Below are positions 33,864-45,256 of a stretch of 64,000 bases of DNA, piece by piece. This DNA comes from Candidatus Neoehrlichia procyonis str. RAC413. GTDB lineage: Bacteria; Pseudomonadota; Alphaproteobacteria; Rickettsiales; Anaplasmataceae. The stretch lies in contig NZ_LANX01000001.1 in NCBI RefSeq assembly GCF_000964795.1, positions 310,001 through 374,000 on the forward strand, in the 5' to 3' direction. Within the stretch, counting starts at the first letter, position 1. Every line of letters starts with the position of its first letter. The position numbers and the translations under genes were made by a program. Under the pieces are notes generated by a model, which was not told the DNA's origin, made no database searches, and worked only from the letters and a program-made list of their open reading frames with translations.

Positions 33864-36289
33864 TATTTTACTTCCCTTAATTCTTCAATAATTTCTAAAA
33901 CATGTATTATATCACCTACTGCAATTTCTGCATAACCTATTAATATACCACATTCAAATCCACAACTTACCTCTTTTGCATCAGCTTTAAACCTTCTTAA
34001 AGCCTTGACTTTACCTTCATAAATTACATTACCACCACGTAGTAACTTAATTGCTGACCCTTTCTTAACAATTCCACTTGTTACATAACAACCAATAACA
34101 CTTCCACCTTTTCCAGAAGAAAACACCTGTCTTACTGTTAGAGTACCTACTTGAACTTCTTGTTGTAATGGCTTAAGCATGCCATTTAATATACATTTCA
34201 CATCATCTATTATATCATAAATGACCTTATAGCAACGTATTTCAATACCTTTTTGCTTTGCCAATTCTTTTGCCTGAGAGTCCATGTTTACATTAAAAGC
34301 TAAAATTAATGAACGAGAAGCTTCCGCTAACATGATATCAGACTTTACAACATTACCTACCCCACTATGCAAAATATTAAGTCTCACCTCTTCATGAGCA
34401 ATACTGTTAATAGAGTACGATATTGCTTCTATGGAACCCATAACATCACATTTTAATATTACATTAAATTCCTCTACCTTCTTATTGAAAGGCAAATCCT
34501 GATACATTTCAAGCGACAACGTTTCCCTAACACTCTCCTCCTGTAACATATTCTTATGTCTATAATTCAACAAATCTTTTGCTTGTTTTTCGGAATTCAC
34601 AACAATAAACCTATCCCCAGAATTAGGTACGTTGTTAAGCCCTAGTACTTGCACTGGCATAGAAGGCAATGCCTCCTTTTGTAATTCATTATTATCATTT
34701 AAAATAACGCGTACTTTGCCATAAGAATTATTTCCAACAACAACTATATCACCTTTTTTCAAAGTACCCTTTTGAACAATTACAGTAGCTATAATTCCCA
34801 TACTTTTATCAATTCTAGACTCTATAACAACCCCTTGAGCTTTACAATTAAAAGCTGCCTTTAATTCTAATAACTCTGCTATTAATAATATACTAGATTT
34901 TAATTTATCCAAATTTTCTCCTGTCTTTGCTGATACAGGAATAAGCATTACATCACCCCCCAATTCTTCAGGGATAATTCCGTGCTGTAACAAATCATTC
35001 GTAATTCTATTAATGTCAGCATCGTGTTTATCAATTTTATTAATTGCAACTATCATGGCAACATTAGCTGCTTTTACGTGATTTATTGATTCTATAGTCT
35101 GAACCATAATACCATCATCTGCTGCAACAACTAATATTACAATATCTGTAATATTAGTTCCTCTAGCTCTCATAGAACAAAATGCTTCATGCCCAGGAGT
35201 ATCAATAAAAGTAATTTTCTTACCATCAACATCTATCTGATATGCCCCTATATGTTGTGTTATACCTTTAAATTCTTTTTGTACAACATTTGATTTACGT
35301 ATTGCATCTAATAAAGTTGTTTTTCCATGATCAACATGGCCCATAACAACTACAACAGGAGGTCTTGATTGTAACTCTAAATTATCAGAATTATCACATA
35401 AACTATCTTCAATAGAAGAATCAGTAGATAATTTATATATATGATTAAACTTTAATACTACATCACAAGCTTGATCAGAATTCAACTCATCATCTAACTT
35501 TAAGCTCATACCCATCTGTGATAATACTTGAAGAACATCCTTACTTTTCTCTGCCATAGCTTTCGCTAATTCTCGAACTGTGACTTTTTTTGGAATTATA
35601 ACTTTACGTTGAACCTTATTATTTTTAGATAACTGATTAAACTTATTTTTTTTACATTTAACACGTACTTTATTAATATTTTTCTCACTATCTTCTTCTA
35701 AAGCTTCTTCTATCAATAACTTTGTATGTTTACTATATAAATCACCAGAATCAGACTTTTTGACTCCACCTTTTTTCTCATCATAATCTTTTTCATATTT
35801 TTTTAATTTCTTTTCTTCACTTTCAATCTTAACATCCTTCTCTTGCACTATATTATTAGTGCTTTCTTCTAATCTTTCTATATTATCATCACTACTTATA
35901 TCACCTATCTTATTCCCTATATCTTGCTGTAATTCATTTTCCTGTAAATCAAAAACATCACGATCATCAATTACAGTATTTGACTCTTTATCGTTTGCTT
36001 TTTTATTATCAGCTCTATTGAAAATAGTAGCATTATGAATTGCATTAATACGTGAAATTTGCTCTTGTACTGTTAAAGAATTTGACTCTCCATCTTGCAA
36101 ATTTATAGAATAACCTTCAGTTATGACATTACCTTTTTTTCTACTTTTACGAACCTCAATAGTTGTAACAGATTTTTTTAATGAAAACTTATTACTTAGA
36201 TCATTAATCTTAAGCTTATCACTAAGTTTTAATGTAGTACGCTCTTTACTAGGTAATTCATTATTATCAACTTTATTAACATCATTCAT
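33863..36289 (-). CDS. infB: Translation initiation factor IF-2
   Basis: GTPase that brings fMet-tRNA to the 30S subunit. The N-terminal third is charged and low-complexity. The IF2_N motif ([27 protein letters not shown]) precedes the G domain: G1 [13 protein letters not shown]3 [16 protein letters not shown]4 NKID, G5 SAKTGENL. The C-terminal IF-2 domains follow. The frame is open from a GTG overlapping the nusA stop (36319), but the ATG at 36289 (MNDVNKVD) has an AGGT box at a good distance, so I use it, giving 808 residues. Middle gene of nusA-infB-rbfA. Confidence 0.95.
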   Translation of the reverse strand: MNDVNKVDNNELPSKERTTLKLSDKLKINDLSNKFSLKKSVTTIEVRKSRKKGNVITEGYSINLQDGESNSLTVQEQISRINAIHNATIFNRADNKKANDKESNTVIDDRDVFDLQENELQQDIGNKIGDISSDDNIERLEESTNNIVQEKDVKIESEEKKLKKYEKDYDEKKGGVKKSDSGDLYSKHTKLLIEEALEEDSEKNINKVRVKCKKNKFNQLSKNNKVQRKVIIPKKVTVRELAKAMAEKSKDVLQVLSQMGMSLKLDDELNSDQACDVVLKFNHIYKLSTDSSIEDSLCDNSDNLELQSRPPVVVVMGHVDHGKTTLLDAIRKSNVVQKEFKGITQHIGAYQIDVDGKKITFIDTPGHEAFCSMRARGTNITDIVILVVAADDGIMVQTIESINHVKAANVAMIVAINKIDKHDADINRITNDLLQHGIIPEELGGDVMLIPVSAKTGENLDKLKSSILLIAELLELKAAFNCKAQGVVIESRIDKSMGIIATVIVQKGTLKKGDIVVVGNNSYGKVRVILNDNNELQKEALPSMPVQVLGLNNVPNSGDRFIVVNSEKQAKDLLNYRHKNMLQEESVRETLSLEMYQDLPFNKKVEEFNVILKCDVMGSIEAISYSINSIAHEEVRLNILHSGVGNVVKSDIMLAEASRSLILAFNVNMDSQAKELAKQKGIEIRCYKVIYDIIDDVKCILNGMLKPLQQEVQVGTLTVRQVFSSGKGGSVIGCYVTSGIVKKGSAIKLLRGGNVIYEGKVKALRRFKADAKEVSCGFECGILIGYAEIAVGDIIHVLEIIEELREVK

Positions 36290-36309
36290 ATGTATACCTA
36301 GAAAAAAAA

Positions 36310-37857
36310 CTAAACCCACCCAACTCTTTTACGAGACTCTAATATAATAGAATCAATTTGTTCTTTGCTGAGTTGAATATTAGGAATCATATCATAAAAT
36401 TCATCCGTACATAACCCTGCAATATCCTCCATATCTTCTATACCATTTTCTGATAACTTAATAATATCATCTATTTGTAAAAATGGTAACAACATAATAT
36501 CTTCACTAATAGATAAATCTTTCAATATTTTAGTAATATTATCACGCTTACGTAATAAACATTCCGATGCTCTCTTTTTTAACTCTACCGCAATCTCATC
36601 ATTAAATCCATCAATAGCTGCAATATCATCAACTGAGGCCTGATCTATATCTTCTATACTTAAAAACCCTTCAGCAACCAACAACTGTCCTATAATTTCC
36701 TCAACATCCAATCCTTCAATAAATACCTTTGCACCTACACTAAGCTCTTTCGCTTTTCTTGTAGATTCTGTTTCATCACCTATAACATCAATTTTCCATC
36801 CCACTAATTCAGATGCTAACTTAATGTTTTGACCATACTTACCAATTGCTAAACTTACTTGATTTTCAGGAACTATAAGCTCTATTTTTTCAGCATCTTC
36901 ATCAATAATAACCTTAATTACTTCTGCTGGAGCAATTGCATTAATTACAAATTTTGCTAACTCTGATGAATATAACACCACATCTATTTTTTCTCCATGT
37001 AACTCAGAGATAATATTTTGTATTCTTACACCTCGCGCACCAACACAAGCACCAACTGGATCGACATTTTTATCATTTGAAAAAACAGCTACCTTTGCTC
37101 TAGACCCAGGATCCCTTGCTATTGACTTGATTACTACAATTCCATCATATACTTCAGGTATTTCTTGCTTAAATAATTGCTCCATAAACCCTTTACTAAT
37201 TCTAGATAAAAAAATTTGTGGACCTACACTTTCTTGCCTTACACTTTCAATATGTGATTTCAATCTATCACCTGGACGAAATACCTCACCCTTAATCATA
37301 TTATAAGCTGGTAAATAACCTTCATTCCCATTAAGATCTACAATAACATTATTATATTCTATCCTTTTTACAATTCCATATACTAAATCCCCAACCCGAT
37401 CTTTAAATTCCTCATATTGCTTTTTACGCTCCTGCATTAAAATCACTTGTGCTATCTTTTGCCTTGCAACCTTTGCAGAATTATAATCTAAGTCTACTAA
37501 AGGTAAAGGTTCTAATATAACATCACCTATTTTAGCATCTTTTTTTGTCAACAACGCTTCCGATAAATCAAGTAACTTATATTTAGTCAATTCATTTAAA
37601 GGAATATTAAAATTTTCACTAAAATCACGCAAGTTTTTACTATCAACTACTAACCCTTGTCTATAAACTGATATTACACCTGTTTTCCTATCAACAACTA
37701 CTTTAATTTTACAATTACCATATTTATTATGACTAACTACCTGTATAGCTTCTTCTATTGCCTTCATTATAACATCTAAATCCAGACCTTTCTGCTCAGC
37801 AACATCTTTAGCTACCTTTACTAGCTCCAAATTATCAAAATTATACAAATTAACCAT
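36310..37857 (-). CDS. nusA: Transcription termination/antitermination factor NusA
   Basis: A 515-residue RNA polymerase-binding factor. The N-terminal domain is followed by S1 (GDLVYGIVKRIEYNNVIVDL), KH1/KH2 (VGARGVRIQNIISELHGEKIDV and LAIGKYGQNIKLASELVGWKIDV) and helix-hairpin repeats at the C-terminus (VDDIAAIDGFNDEIA). First gene of nusA-infB-rbfA. The rimP gene that usually precedes nusA is not adjacent; the promoter must lie in 37858-38087. Confidence 0.96.
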   Translation of the reverse strand: MVNLYNFDNLELVKVAKDVAEQKGLDLDVIMKAIEEAIQVVSHNKYGNCKIKVVVDRKTGVISVYRQGLVVDSKNLRDFSENFNIPLNELTKYKLLDLSEALLTKKDAKIGDVILEPLPLVDLDYNSAKVARQKIAQVILMQERKKQYEEFKDRVGDLVYGIVKRIEYNNVIVDLNGNEGYLPAYNMIKGEVFRPGDRLKSHIESVRQESVGPQIFLSRISKGFMEQLFKQEIPEVYDGIVVIKSIARDPGSRAKVAVFSNDKNVDPVGACVGARGVRIQNIISELHGEKIDVVLYSSELAKFVINAIAPAEVIKVIIDEDAEKIELIVPENQVSLAIGKYGQNIKLASELVGWKIDVIGDETESTRKAKELSVGAKVFIEGLDVEEIIGQLLVAEGFLSIEDIDQASVDDIAAIDGFNDEIAVELKKRASECLLRKRDNITKILKDLSISEDIMLLPFLQIDDIIKLSENGIEDMEDIAGLCTDEFYDMIPNIQLSKEQIDSIILESRKRVGWV

Positions 37858-37987
37858 AATAATCCTTAAAAACCACTCGCAACACTAATGTAACGATACC
37901 CTACTTAAAAGTATAATACTCATATAAATCCGCCATAGCAGTTTATATTATAACTTCAATTTTAGTCAAGATATTTCTCCATACAGA

Positions 37988-38013
37988 GATGTTTTTTCAC
38001 ATAAAAAAACATC
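37988..38013 (-). terminator. Hairpin downstream of the RND transporter gene, possible terminator
   Basis: GATGTTTTTT and its complement AAAAAAACATC form a 10-11 bp stem around a short CACAT loop, 75 bases past the transporter stop and before the nusA start. The T-run is inside the stem, so it is only a plausible intrinsic terminator. Confidence 0.4.
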
Positions 38014-38087
38014 AATATTAAACAATATCTAATACATAATACCTTTAATTTTTAATTAATCTTATAAATACACTAATACGTATAACC

Positions 38088-41000
38088 TCAAGATTTTTCC
38101 TTAATTTTACTAATCATTAAAAGTGAAGGCGTAAAAAATAATGTAATTACCGTAGCAAATATTAATCCTACAGATATAGTTGTTGATAATTCAACCCATA
38201 ACTGACTTGATGGTGAATCATATAAAACATCACGATGCAAAAAATCTATACTAACCTTACAAATCATAGGTAATAATCCTAACACTCCTGTAATTACAGT
38301 TAACAAAATTGGTCTTATTCTTGATAAAGCTGCTTTTATTATAGCTTCTTTTTTTGTTGTAATACTATTTAAATTTACACAAAACGCATCTATCAACAAT
38401 ATATTGTTATTAACTATCACACCTGCAAGTACAATAATTCCTACTCCTCCCATTACCACCCCAAAAACTTTGTAAGTTAATAAAAATCCAAAAAACACAC
38501 ATGTAGTTGATAAGAAAATTGCTGTCATGATGATAAATACATAATAAAAACTATTAAATTCAATAATTAAAATTATAGCAATTAATACTATTACAACAAT
38601 AAATGCCTTTATTAAAAAAAGCACGGAATCTTTCTGATTTTTTATTTCTCCTGTAAAATTAACTAATACTTTTGAATCCCAATTTTCCTTTAATTTATTT
38701 TTTAAGTATTGTATCCTTTCATTTACAAAATATCCTGGTTCTAAATTAGCAGAAATATTTAATGCTCTCAATCCATCAACTCGTTGTATTTTTTTTACTT
38801 TATAAAAAGCTTTCTTAATAATAAAATTTTCAATAGGTACAGGTCCATATATTGTATTAATCAAAAGCGTCTTGAGAGTGCTAAGGCGTCGATAATCTTT
38901 AGTAAATTTAGCAATGATATCTACCCCTTCATTTGAATTATTTGGATAATATTTACTAAGTATTACACCATCAGTAATCATTTTAAGAAATTCCCCTATC
39001 ATAGCAACATCTGTTCCAAATATTGCAGCTTTATGTCTATCAATATCAATTCTCCATTCTATTTCCAATGAATCACTATCACTTAACACATCAGTAAATC
39101 CTGAAGATTTTGTCATTAAAGAAGTAACTTTTGTAACTGCAGGATTTATAGATTCTGTATTATAAGAACTTAAGCTTATTTGTATCGGCTTTCCACGATT
39201 AGGACCCATTTTTTCTTCTTCAATATCAACAATAATACCTTTTATATCCTTTATTAAATGAAGAATATCTTTTAATATCTTTGCTGATTTACGACGAAAT
39301 TTCCAATCTTGCAATCCAATATGAATTGCTCCAATAACTTTCTCCTCACCAGAGCCAATGTTACCAACCTTAGAGTAAAAGAATTTGACACCATTAATAT
39401 TCAAAATTTTTTCTTCTATTTCTTTAATTATATTACACTTTTCATAAACAGACAAATTGCTATCAGTTTTAACATTAATTGCAATCATACTTGGCTCAAT
39501 ATTTGGAAAAAATTCTACTCCTGGACCAATATAAAAATATGCTATTGTTGACATCAACAACACAGTAGTAACTATAAAAATAAATTTTTTAGGATAATTA
39601 AGTACATTGTCTAATATATATGCATAACATTGAAAAAATAATCCTAATTTATCAATATTACCACTTTCTATCGCATTAATTTTTTCTACATCTTTTACAC
39701 TAGATACGGAAGGTTTACTAAAAATAGATCCTAAAACAGGCATAAATATCATAGCCATAATCCAAGAACCTGTTAGCGTCGTTATCAAAGCTATTGGAAT
39801 ATATTTCATAAATTCACCAGTTACCCCTGGCCAAAATAATAAAGGAATAAACACTACCAATTTTGTTAAAGTTGCAGATGCAACTGGCCAAAACATATCA
39901 TAAGCTGCTCTTTGAAAAGCCTCTCTTTTGGATAATCCACCTATCATTTTTCTATCAGCATATTCATTAATAACTATTGCATCATCAACAAGCATGCCAA
40001 CTGCCATTATAAGAGAAAATAAAATTACTACATTAAATGTACATCCCATAAAATACATTACTGTAATGCCTAGTAAAAAAGATATAGGTATAGACAAAGA
40101 TACTAAAATAGCAATTCTCACACCCATAAATATCATCATTACAATTACTACAAGTAAAATTGAAATAATTATAGTATTCTGTAATTCATTCAAAATATCT
40201 AATATTTCATAAGATTGATCTTGTAAGTAAATGATTGATAAATTTTTCGGAAAAAAATCCTTTACATTATTAATAAGATTCTTAACTTGCTGTATTGTTT
40301 CTATAGTATTTTTTCCAGCTTTTTTTGAAATTTCTAATACTAAGCATGGCTTACCATTAACTCTAGCAAAACTCTTAACACTCTCAAAAGTTGGACGTAC
40401 TGTTGCAATATCTTTAACTGTTATAACAGAATTACCATGAACTTTAATTGGTATATTCATAACATCCTGGTAATTTTTTAATAAACCTCCTATATTTAAT
40501 GTATACTTCCCTATATTAGATTCTAAATTACCTGATTGTATCAATACATTATTACGCGCAATTGCGCGCAAAACTTCTTCTACATGTAAATTATGCATGT
40601 TAATTGTATCGGGAGAAATAATAACTTCAAGTATATCTTTACGCATTCCCATGATCTTTAAGCTTAAAACATTATCTAATGGTTCAATTTTATGCTGTAA
40701 TTCACGTGCTATTGTTAATAGTGTTCTTTCCGGAATATCTCCTACCAAACCGATACTTAATACTGGAAATAAACTCAAATCTACCTCATGAACCAGAGGA
40801 GAAGTAGCTCCTATTGGCAGACGTGCTCGTATATTTTCTAATGTTGCTCTTACATCTTCCATAGCTTTTTTATGATTAAATCCCGAAGCAAATTCTAACA
40901 TAACACTTGCTACACCATCTTGTGCTATTGAAGTCATCTTTTCTACACCTTCAATAGATTTAACTTCTTTTTCAATAGGCAATATTAGCAATTTTTCAGC

Positions 41001-41177
41001 ATCTTCTGGAGATATACCTTGTAATGACGTACTAACTGATATAACAGGAACTTTAATTTCAGGAATTTTTTCCCGAGGAATCTTAATATAAGAATATAAT
41101 CCAAGAAACAAAAACAATATTAATAAAAGCAATGTAAGTCTATTTTTTTCCCAAAAAAAGCTTGAAATTGTTCTCAT
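38088..41177 (-). CDS. RND-family efflux transporter permease (AcrB/HAE1 type)
   Basis: A 1,029-residue inner-membrane proton-driven pump of the AcrB/MexF family. It has an N-terminal membrane helix, a large periplasmic domain (starting IPREKIPEIKVPVISVSTSLQG-like), then six helices including the signature MAVGMLVDDAIVINEYADR with the proton-relay Asp pair. This layout repeats in the second half (IIVLAGVIVNNNILLIDA). Full length for the family. No membrane-fusion or TolC partner gene is adjacent here. An AAAGGT box precedes its ATG. The substrate cannot be deduced. Confidence 0.92.
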   Translation of the reverse strand: MRTISSFFWEKNRLTLLLLILFLFLGLYSYIKIPREKIPEIKVPVISVSTSLQGISPEDAEKLLILPIEKEVKSIEGVEKMTSIAQDGVASVMLEFASGFNHKKAMEDVRATLENIRARLPIGATSPLVHEVDLSLFPVLSIGLVGDIPERTLLTIARELQHKIEPLDNVLSLKIMGMRKDILEVIISPDTINMHNLHVEEVLRAIARNNVLIQSGNLESNIGKYTLNIGGLLKNYQDVMNIPIKVHGNSVITVKDIATVRPTFESVKSFARVNGKPCLVLEISKKAGKNTIETIQQVKNLINNVKDFFPKNLSIIYLQDQSYEILDILNELQNTIIISILLVVIVMMIFMGVRIAILVSLSIPISFLLGITVMYFMGCTFNVVILFSLIMAVGMLVDDAIVINEYADRKMIGGLSKREAFQRAAYDMFWPVASATLTKLVVFIPLLFWPGVTGEFMKYIPIALITTLTGSWIMAMIFMPVLGSIFSKPSVSSVKDVEKINAIESGNIDKLGLFFQCYAYILDNVLNYPKKFIFIVTTVLLMSTIAYFYIGPGVEFFPNIEPSMIAINVKTDSNLSVYEKCNIIKEIEEKILNINGVKFFYSKVGNIGSGEEKVIGAIHIGLQDWKFRRKSAKILKDILHLIKDIKGIIVDIEEEKMGPNRGKPIQISLSSYNTESINPAVTKVTSLMTKSSGFTDVLSDSDSLEIEWRIDIDRHKAAIFGTDVAMIGEFLKMITDGVILSKYYPNNSNEGVDIIAKFTKDYRRLSTLKTLLINTIYGPVPIENFIIKKAFYKVKKIQRVDGLRALNISANLEPGYFVNERIQYLKNKLKENWDSKVLVNFTGEIKNQKDSVLFLIKAFIVVIVLIAIILIIEFNSFYYVFIIMTAIFLSTTCVFFGFLLTYKVFGVVMGGVGIIVLAGVIVNNNILLIDAFCVNLNSITTKKEAIIKAALSRIRPILLTVITGVLGLLPMICKVSIDFLHRDVLYDSPSSQLWVELSTTISVGLIFATVITLFFTPSLLMISKIKEKS

Positions 41178-41283
41178 AAATACCTTTGTTATTTGTGCAC
41201 AGCTACATTTATTCTAAGTATCAAAAAATATTCTTATAAAATCAATAATACCAAATTATGTAATTTACAGTAAGTATAGAAAA

Positions 41284-42036
41284 TCAATAATTTCTTTCTA
41301 TGTATTTACACGCTAATATTGAAGCTTCATATAATAAAATCATAGGTATAGCTAATCCCACTTGACTTAAAACATCAGGAGGAGTTAATATAGCAGCGAC
41401 AGTAAATATTATAACTATAGCAAATCTACGCTTATTTACTAAACTTTTTACAGATACTATTTTCATCCTATTTAACAAAGTCAAAATAACTGGTAATTGA
41501 AATGCCATTCCAAAAGCAAACATAAGCTGTAGTACTAAATCTAAATATTCACTCACTGATGGCATAAATTCGATTGGAACTCCTATTGAAGCATCAAGAT
41601 TCTCAAAAGCAATAAAAAACTTCCATGCTAGAGGAAAAATATAATAATATACTATTGCTGCTCCAACAGTAAAAAGCACAGGTGCAGATATTAAATACGG
41701 TAATAATATAAATTTCTCTTTTTTATACAATCCGGGAGCTAAAAACATATAAAACTGCCATATAAAAACAGGAATAGAAAAAAATAATGCTGCCATTACT
41801 GCTACTTTTAAGTACACAAAAAATGCTTCTGTTAAAGCTGTATATATTAATGAAAAATCTTTATTATCTCCTTCAAGTTCTATCAAAGGAATTAATAAAA
41901 AATTATATATTTTATCAGAAAAAAAATAACAAATACAAAACATAATACAAAAAAAAGCAAAACTAACTAATACTCTTTTTCTTAATTCTGCAAAATGTTC
42001 TGAAAGACGCATTTCACCTTTCTCGTTTTTACGCAT
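41284..42036 (-). CDS. tatC: Sec-independent protein translocase TatC
   Basis: A 250-residue core of the twin-arginine translocase with six membrane segments. The N-terminal cytoplasmic LSEHFAELRKRVLVS matches the family signature (hL.ELR.R), which binds the twin-Arg signal. FMAPGLY.KEK is seen as FLAPGLYKKEKFILLP after the second helix. The family's second-loop Glu and late-helix region (LTPPDVLSQVGLAIPMILLYE) are present. It follows ispG on the same strand with a 29-base gap. Confidence 0.96.
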   Translation of the reverse strand: MRKNEKGEMRLSEHFAELRKRVLVSFAFFCIMFCICYFFSDKIYNFLLIPLIELEGDNKDFSLIYTALTEAFFVYLKVAVMAALFFSIPVFIWQFYMFLAPGLYKKEKFILLPYLISAPVLFTVGAAIVYYYIFPLAWKFFIAFENLDASIGVPIEFMPSVSEYLDLVLQLMFAFGMAFQLPVILTLLNRMKIVSVKSLVNKRRFAIVIIFTVAAILTPPDVLSQVGLAIPMILLYEASILACKYIERNY

Positions 42037-42065
42037 TATGTGATATCATATATATAAAAATACTA

Positions 42066-43337
42066 CTAATTATTATAATGTCTTGCAACATAACTATCTA
42101 TAATATCCTTAAACTTAGTAAAGATATTTTCTTTATCTTGTATGGTACAAAGCTTCTTCCCATTTTCATATACTACAGCAACAGGCCTTTCTCCACTACC
42201 AGGCAAACTAATACCTAAATTAGCATGCTTACTTTCACCTGGGCCATTAACTATACATCCCATAACTGCTACAATCATATGTTCGACTCCATGATAATTA
42301 GCTTTCCAAGTCGTCATACGCTCAGATATATAATCATTAACTTCAGTCACTAATTTTTGAAAATATAGAGGATTTGTACGATTACATCCTGGACAAGAAG
42401 TTACCCGAGCTGAAAAATAACGCAATCCTATCGATTGCAAAATTTCTTGACAGACTTTAATCTCATTAACTCGAGATTCTATAGCTGTAGATGTTAACGA
42501 TACACGAATTGTATCACCTATTCCTCTTAATAAAAGCGGTGATATACCTGCTACACTACTAACAATTCCACTAAGCCCAGAACCAGCTTCTGTTAGCCCT
42601 AAATGTAATGCATAGTTAGATAATTGAGATAAAGCTGTATATATATATATTAAATCCTTAATACTACTACTCTTACAAGAGACCACAATCTTATTTGCAG
42701 GTAATCCAATACTTTCAGCACGATAAGCACTAAACAATGATGAAATAATTAATGCTTTTCTTAATATAAAATAGTCAGGTTTAGGATTACTTAAAGCAGC
42801 ATTCTTATCCATTAATTCCGAAAGTAAGTGCTTATCTAGGCTACCCCAATTTACTCCAATTCTAATAGGAATATCATATTTAATAGCATATTCTATAACT
42901 TGCTCAAAATTTTTATCTCTTTTATCTCCAAATCCAATATTTCCCGGATTAATACGTATTTTTCCAAGGGCAGCAGCACATTCTGGATAATCATTTAAAA
43001 GCCTTGCAACTTCATATTGACCACAACCAACTATCATTTTGCTATCAAAACCGTTTTTTACCAACTGGTCTCTGATATAAGGTATAGCTTTTATAGCTTT
43101 ATCAGAATTTATAGCTACCCTAACTAACTCAGATCCTGCTTTTGCCAACTCAACAACTTCTTGAGCATTATTAGCATCATCAGAACCACCTAATGCCATT
43201 GACTGTACAACTATAGGATTTTCTCCACCTATAGATACATTTCCTACTTTTACTTCATGTGTCTTTTTTCTTACAACAATACTATTATCATAAAATTTAT
43301 CTAAAAAATCATCGATACTCTCACAAGAAAACTTCAT
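42066..43337 (-). CDS. ispG: 4-hydroxy-3-methylbut-2-enyl diphosphate synthase
   Basis: Fe-S enzyme of the MEP isoprenoid pathway (GcpE), making HMBPP from MEcPP. It has 423 residues. The TIM-barrel start ([18 protein letters not shown]) and the C-terminal [4Fe-4S] ligands are visible: SCPGCNRT supplies two Cys and [10 protein letters not shown] the third, followed by the conserved Glu and the ANLGISLPG strand. An AAGGA box precedes the ATG. Another MEP gene, dxr, lies 2 kb away on the same strand, separated by the lipoprotein gene. Confidence 0.96.
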   Translation of the reverse strand: MKFSCESIDDFLDKFYDNSIVVRKKTHEVKVGNVSIGGENPIVVQSMALGGSDDANNAQEVVELAKAGSELVRVAINSDKAIKAIPYIRDQLVKNGFDSKMIVGCGQYEVARLLNDYPECAAALGKIRINPGNIGFGDKRDKNFEQVIEYAIKYDIPIRIGVNWGSLDKHLLSELMDKNAALSNPKPDYFILRKALIISSLFSAYRAESIGLPANKIVVSCKSSSIKDLIYIYTALSQLSNYALHLGLTEAGSGLSGIVSSVAGISPLLLRGIGDTIRVSLTSTAIESRVNEIKVCQEILQSIGLRYFSARVTSCPGCNRTNPLYFQKLVTEVNDYISERMTTWKANYHGVEHMIVAVMGCIVNGPGESKHANLGISLPGSGERPVAVVYENGKKLCTIQDKENIFTKFKDIIDSYVARHYNN

Positions 43338-43399
43338 ATTAATTCCTTATATAATTGTCTATGATAAACAACTTCGCCATTATATAAGTTATAAAAATA

Positions 43400-44989
43400 T
43401 TAATCTATATATTGAATAGTATAATCATTATCATAGTTATTTTCTACATCAAAAAGCTCATCATTATCATCTGTTGCATCATCATACAAAGTGCTAAATT
43501 TATCATTATTAAGCATATCTTTTGCATCTTTACTATTAGAATTCTCATTAAGTAATTGATTTTTGTTATTACCAGTATTGCTTACCTTTCCATTATTATT
43601 TTGCTTTTCCGGTGGAGTACTATTAAGTAATTGATTTTTGTGATTATCAGAATTATTAACCTTTTTCTTATTATTCTTTTCTACTGAACTATTATTAAGT
43701 AATTGATTTTTGTAATTATCAAAATTGTTACTTACCTTTTTCTTATTATTCTTTTCTACTGAACTATTATTCAGTAATTGATTTTTGTAATTATCAAAAT
43801 TGTTACTTACCTTTTTCTTATTATTTTGTTCTGCTGAAGTACTATTCAGTGATTGATTTTTATGATTATCAGAATTATTACTTACCTTTCTCTTATTACC
43901 TTGTTGTCCTGGTAATACATTGTCATTATTATCATGTAATTTTCTATTACTACTAACATGAGACTGAATTTTTTTCATCTTATCAGAATTTTTTTTATCT
44001 TTATCATATTGGTTCCTCTTTACTTCTAAATTATTAACTATTTGAGATGAATTATTTGATAAATTTTTAACTTTATGTTTACCTTGCACGCTTTTATCAC
44101 CTGTAACATTTTTTTTCTGACTAGACTCCTTCCCGCGTACCACATAATCAAAATTTTCTTTTAGCCCCTGCTTTTTACTATAATTCTCAAATTTTATATT
44201 TAAATCATCACCTGCATTATTGGCAAAAAGTTCCTTCTTTTTATCATGATTCTCGCTTTTATTTAACTTTTTTACTACTTTGGTATGTTGTTGAATTTTA
44301 GAATTAGCAATCTTACTATCACGTACTTCATTTGTATCTAAATTAATACCTTTCACACCATTTTTATAAGCATAATTTTGACCAGAAGACTTACCTTTCT
44401 GATCTATTATTTTTAATTCTTTTTTTGTATTTTTAGCTATATTATTTAATTTTTTATTCTGATCATTAACATTTGTTACCTTATTAGTATTTAAATTTTT
44501 AGATTTCTTTACAACATTTTTTACTTTATTATGTTCCTGCTTAACATTACTAATTTTCATTGTTTTGTCATCTTTTAATTGCACTGAATGCAAATGACTT
44601 TTATCCCCCTCAATTTTACCGTTCTGATTATCAATTTCGATAAACTTTGCACCACTGACCTGAGATAAATCAACGCCCCCACTATTTATCATAGAATCCC
44701 TTAAGTCAGTAGATCCGTACTCCTGTAAACGACCCATTACTACATGAGACGATTTATCATTTAATTTATTACCTTGCTTCTTATTAGCTACATCCTTTTG
44801 CAAAAAAGCTTCTCTTCTCTTTTTATACACACTATAAGAATTAAAAAAATCTTGATCAGCACTAAAATATTCACCACCAGGATTATATATAGGAGTATAT
44901 TTTTTGCTAAAATGTAACATAGAGCTTTTAAAACAAGAGCTCATAAAAATCATAATAATGATTAACAATAAAGTATTATACTTAAACAT
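43400..44989 (-). CDS. Asn/Lys-rich repeat lipoprotein, unrecognised
   Basis: A 529-residue protein with an N-terminal hydrophobic signal and a lipobox-like FMSSC, lipidated Cys at position 19, so probably an outer- or inner-membrane lipoprotein. The mature part is extremely rich in Lys, Asn, Asp and Ser with no globular signature. Residues about 385-490 contain about five copies of a ~25-residue unit of the form NNKKKVSNNFDNYKNQLLNNSSVEK, two of them nearly identical (about 75 bp at DNA level). The last 25 residues are acidic. I do not recognise a family. It sits between ispG and dxr. Surface exposure is plausible but inferred. Confidence 0.75.
   Translation of the reverse strand: MFKYNTLLLIIIMIFMSSCFKSSMLHFSKKYTPIYNPGGEYFSADQDFFNSYSVYKKRREAFLQKDVANKKQGNKLNDKSSHVVMGRLQEYGSTDLRDSMINSGGVDLSQVSGAKFIEIDNQNGKIEGDKSHLHSVQLKDDKTMKISNVKQEHNKVKNVVKKSKNLNTNKVTNVNDQNKKLNNIAKNTKKELKIIDQKGKSSGQNYAYKNGVKGINLDTNEVRDSKIANSKIQQHTKVVKKLNKSENHDKKKELFANNAGDDLNIKFENYSKKQGLKENFDYVVRGKESSQKKNVTGDKSVQGKHKVKNLSNNSSQIVNNLEVKRNQYDKDKKNSDKMKKIQSHVSSNRKLHDNNDNVLPGQQGNKRKVSNNSDNHKNQSLNSTSAEQNNKKKVSNNFDNYKNQLLNNSSVEKNNKKKVSNNFDNYKNQLLNNSSVEKNNKKKVNNSDNHKNQLLNSTPPEKQNNNGKVSNTGNNKNQLLNENSNSKDAKDMLNNDKFSTLYDDATDDNDELFDVENNYDNDYTIQYID
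43550..43910 (-). repeat. Tandem repeat of ~75 bp, about five copies, in the lipoprotein gene
   Basis: The phrase AGTAATTGATTTTTGT (plus strand) or a close variant recurs roughly every 72-78 bases from 43551. The two middle copies (about 43697-43845) are nearly identical. The period is a multiple of three, so changes in copy number would keep the frame. Confidence 0.8.
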
Positions 44990-45256
44990 GCGGCACCCTA
45001 ACTATCACATACTCTATATACTAGATTATTTATACTTAGTATATAATTTAAAGAAAAATCCCTCTCTTTTCCATTTATATTATTAAGAGTAAAAAAAATC
45101 CTGATCATCCCAAAATACTCACTACTAAAATATACTTAAACTATCAATAACAGAATATCATACATGCATACCTTACCAACATTATTTTTAAATAATAGAT
45201 ATAACGTATTATACATATTTAGTACACAAATTTTAAAAAAAAGTTTCATACAAACA

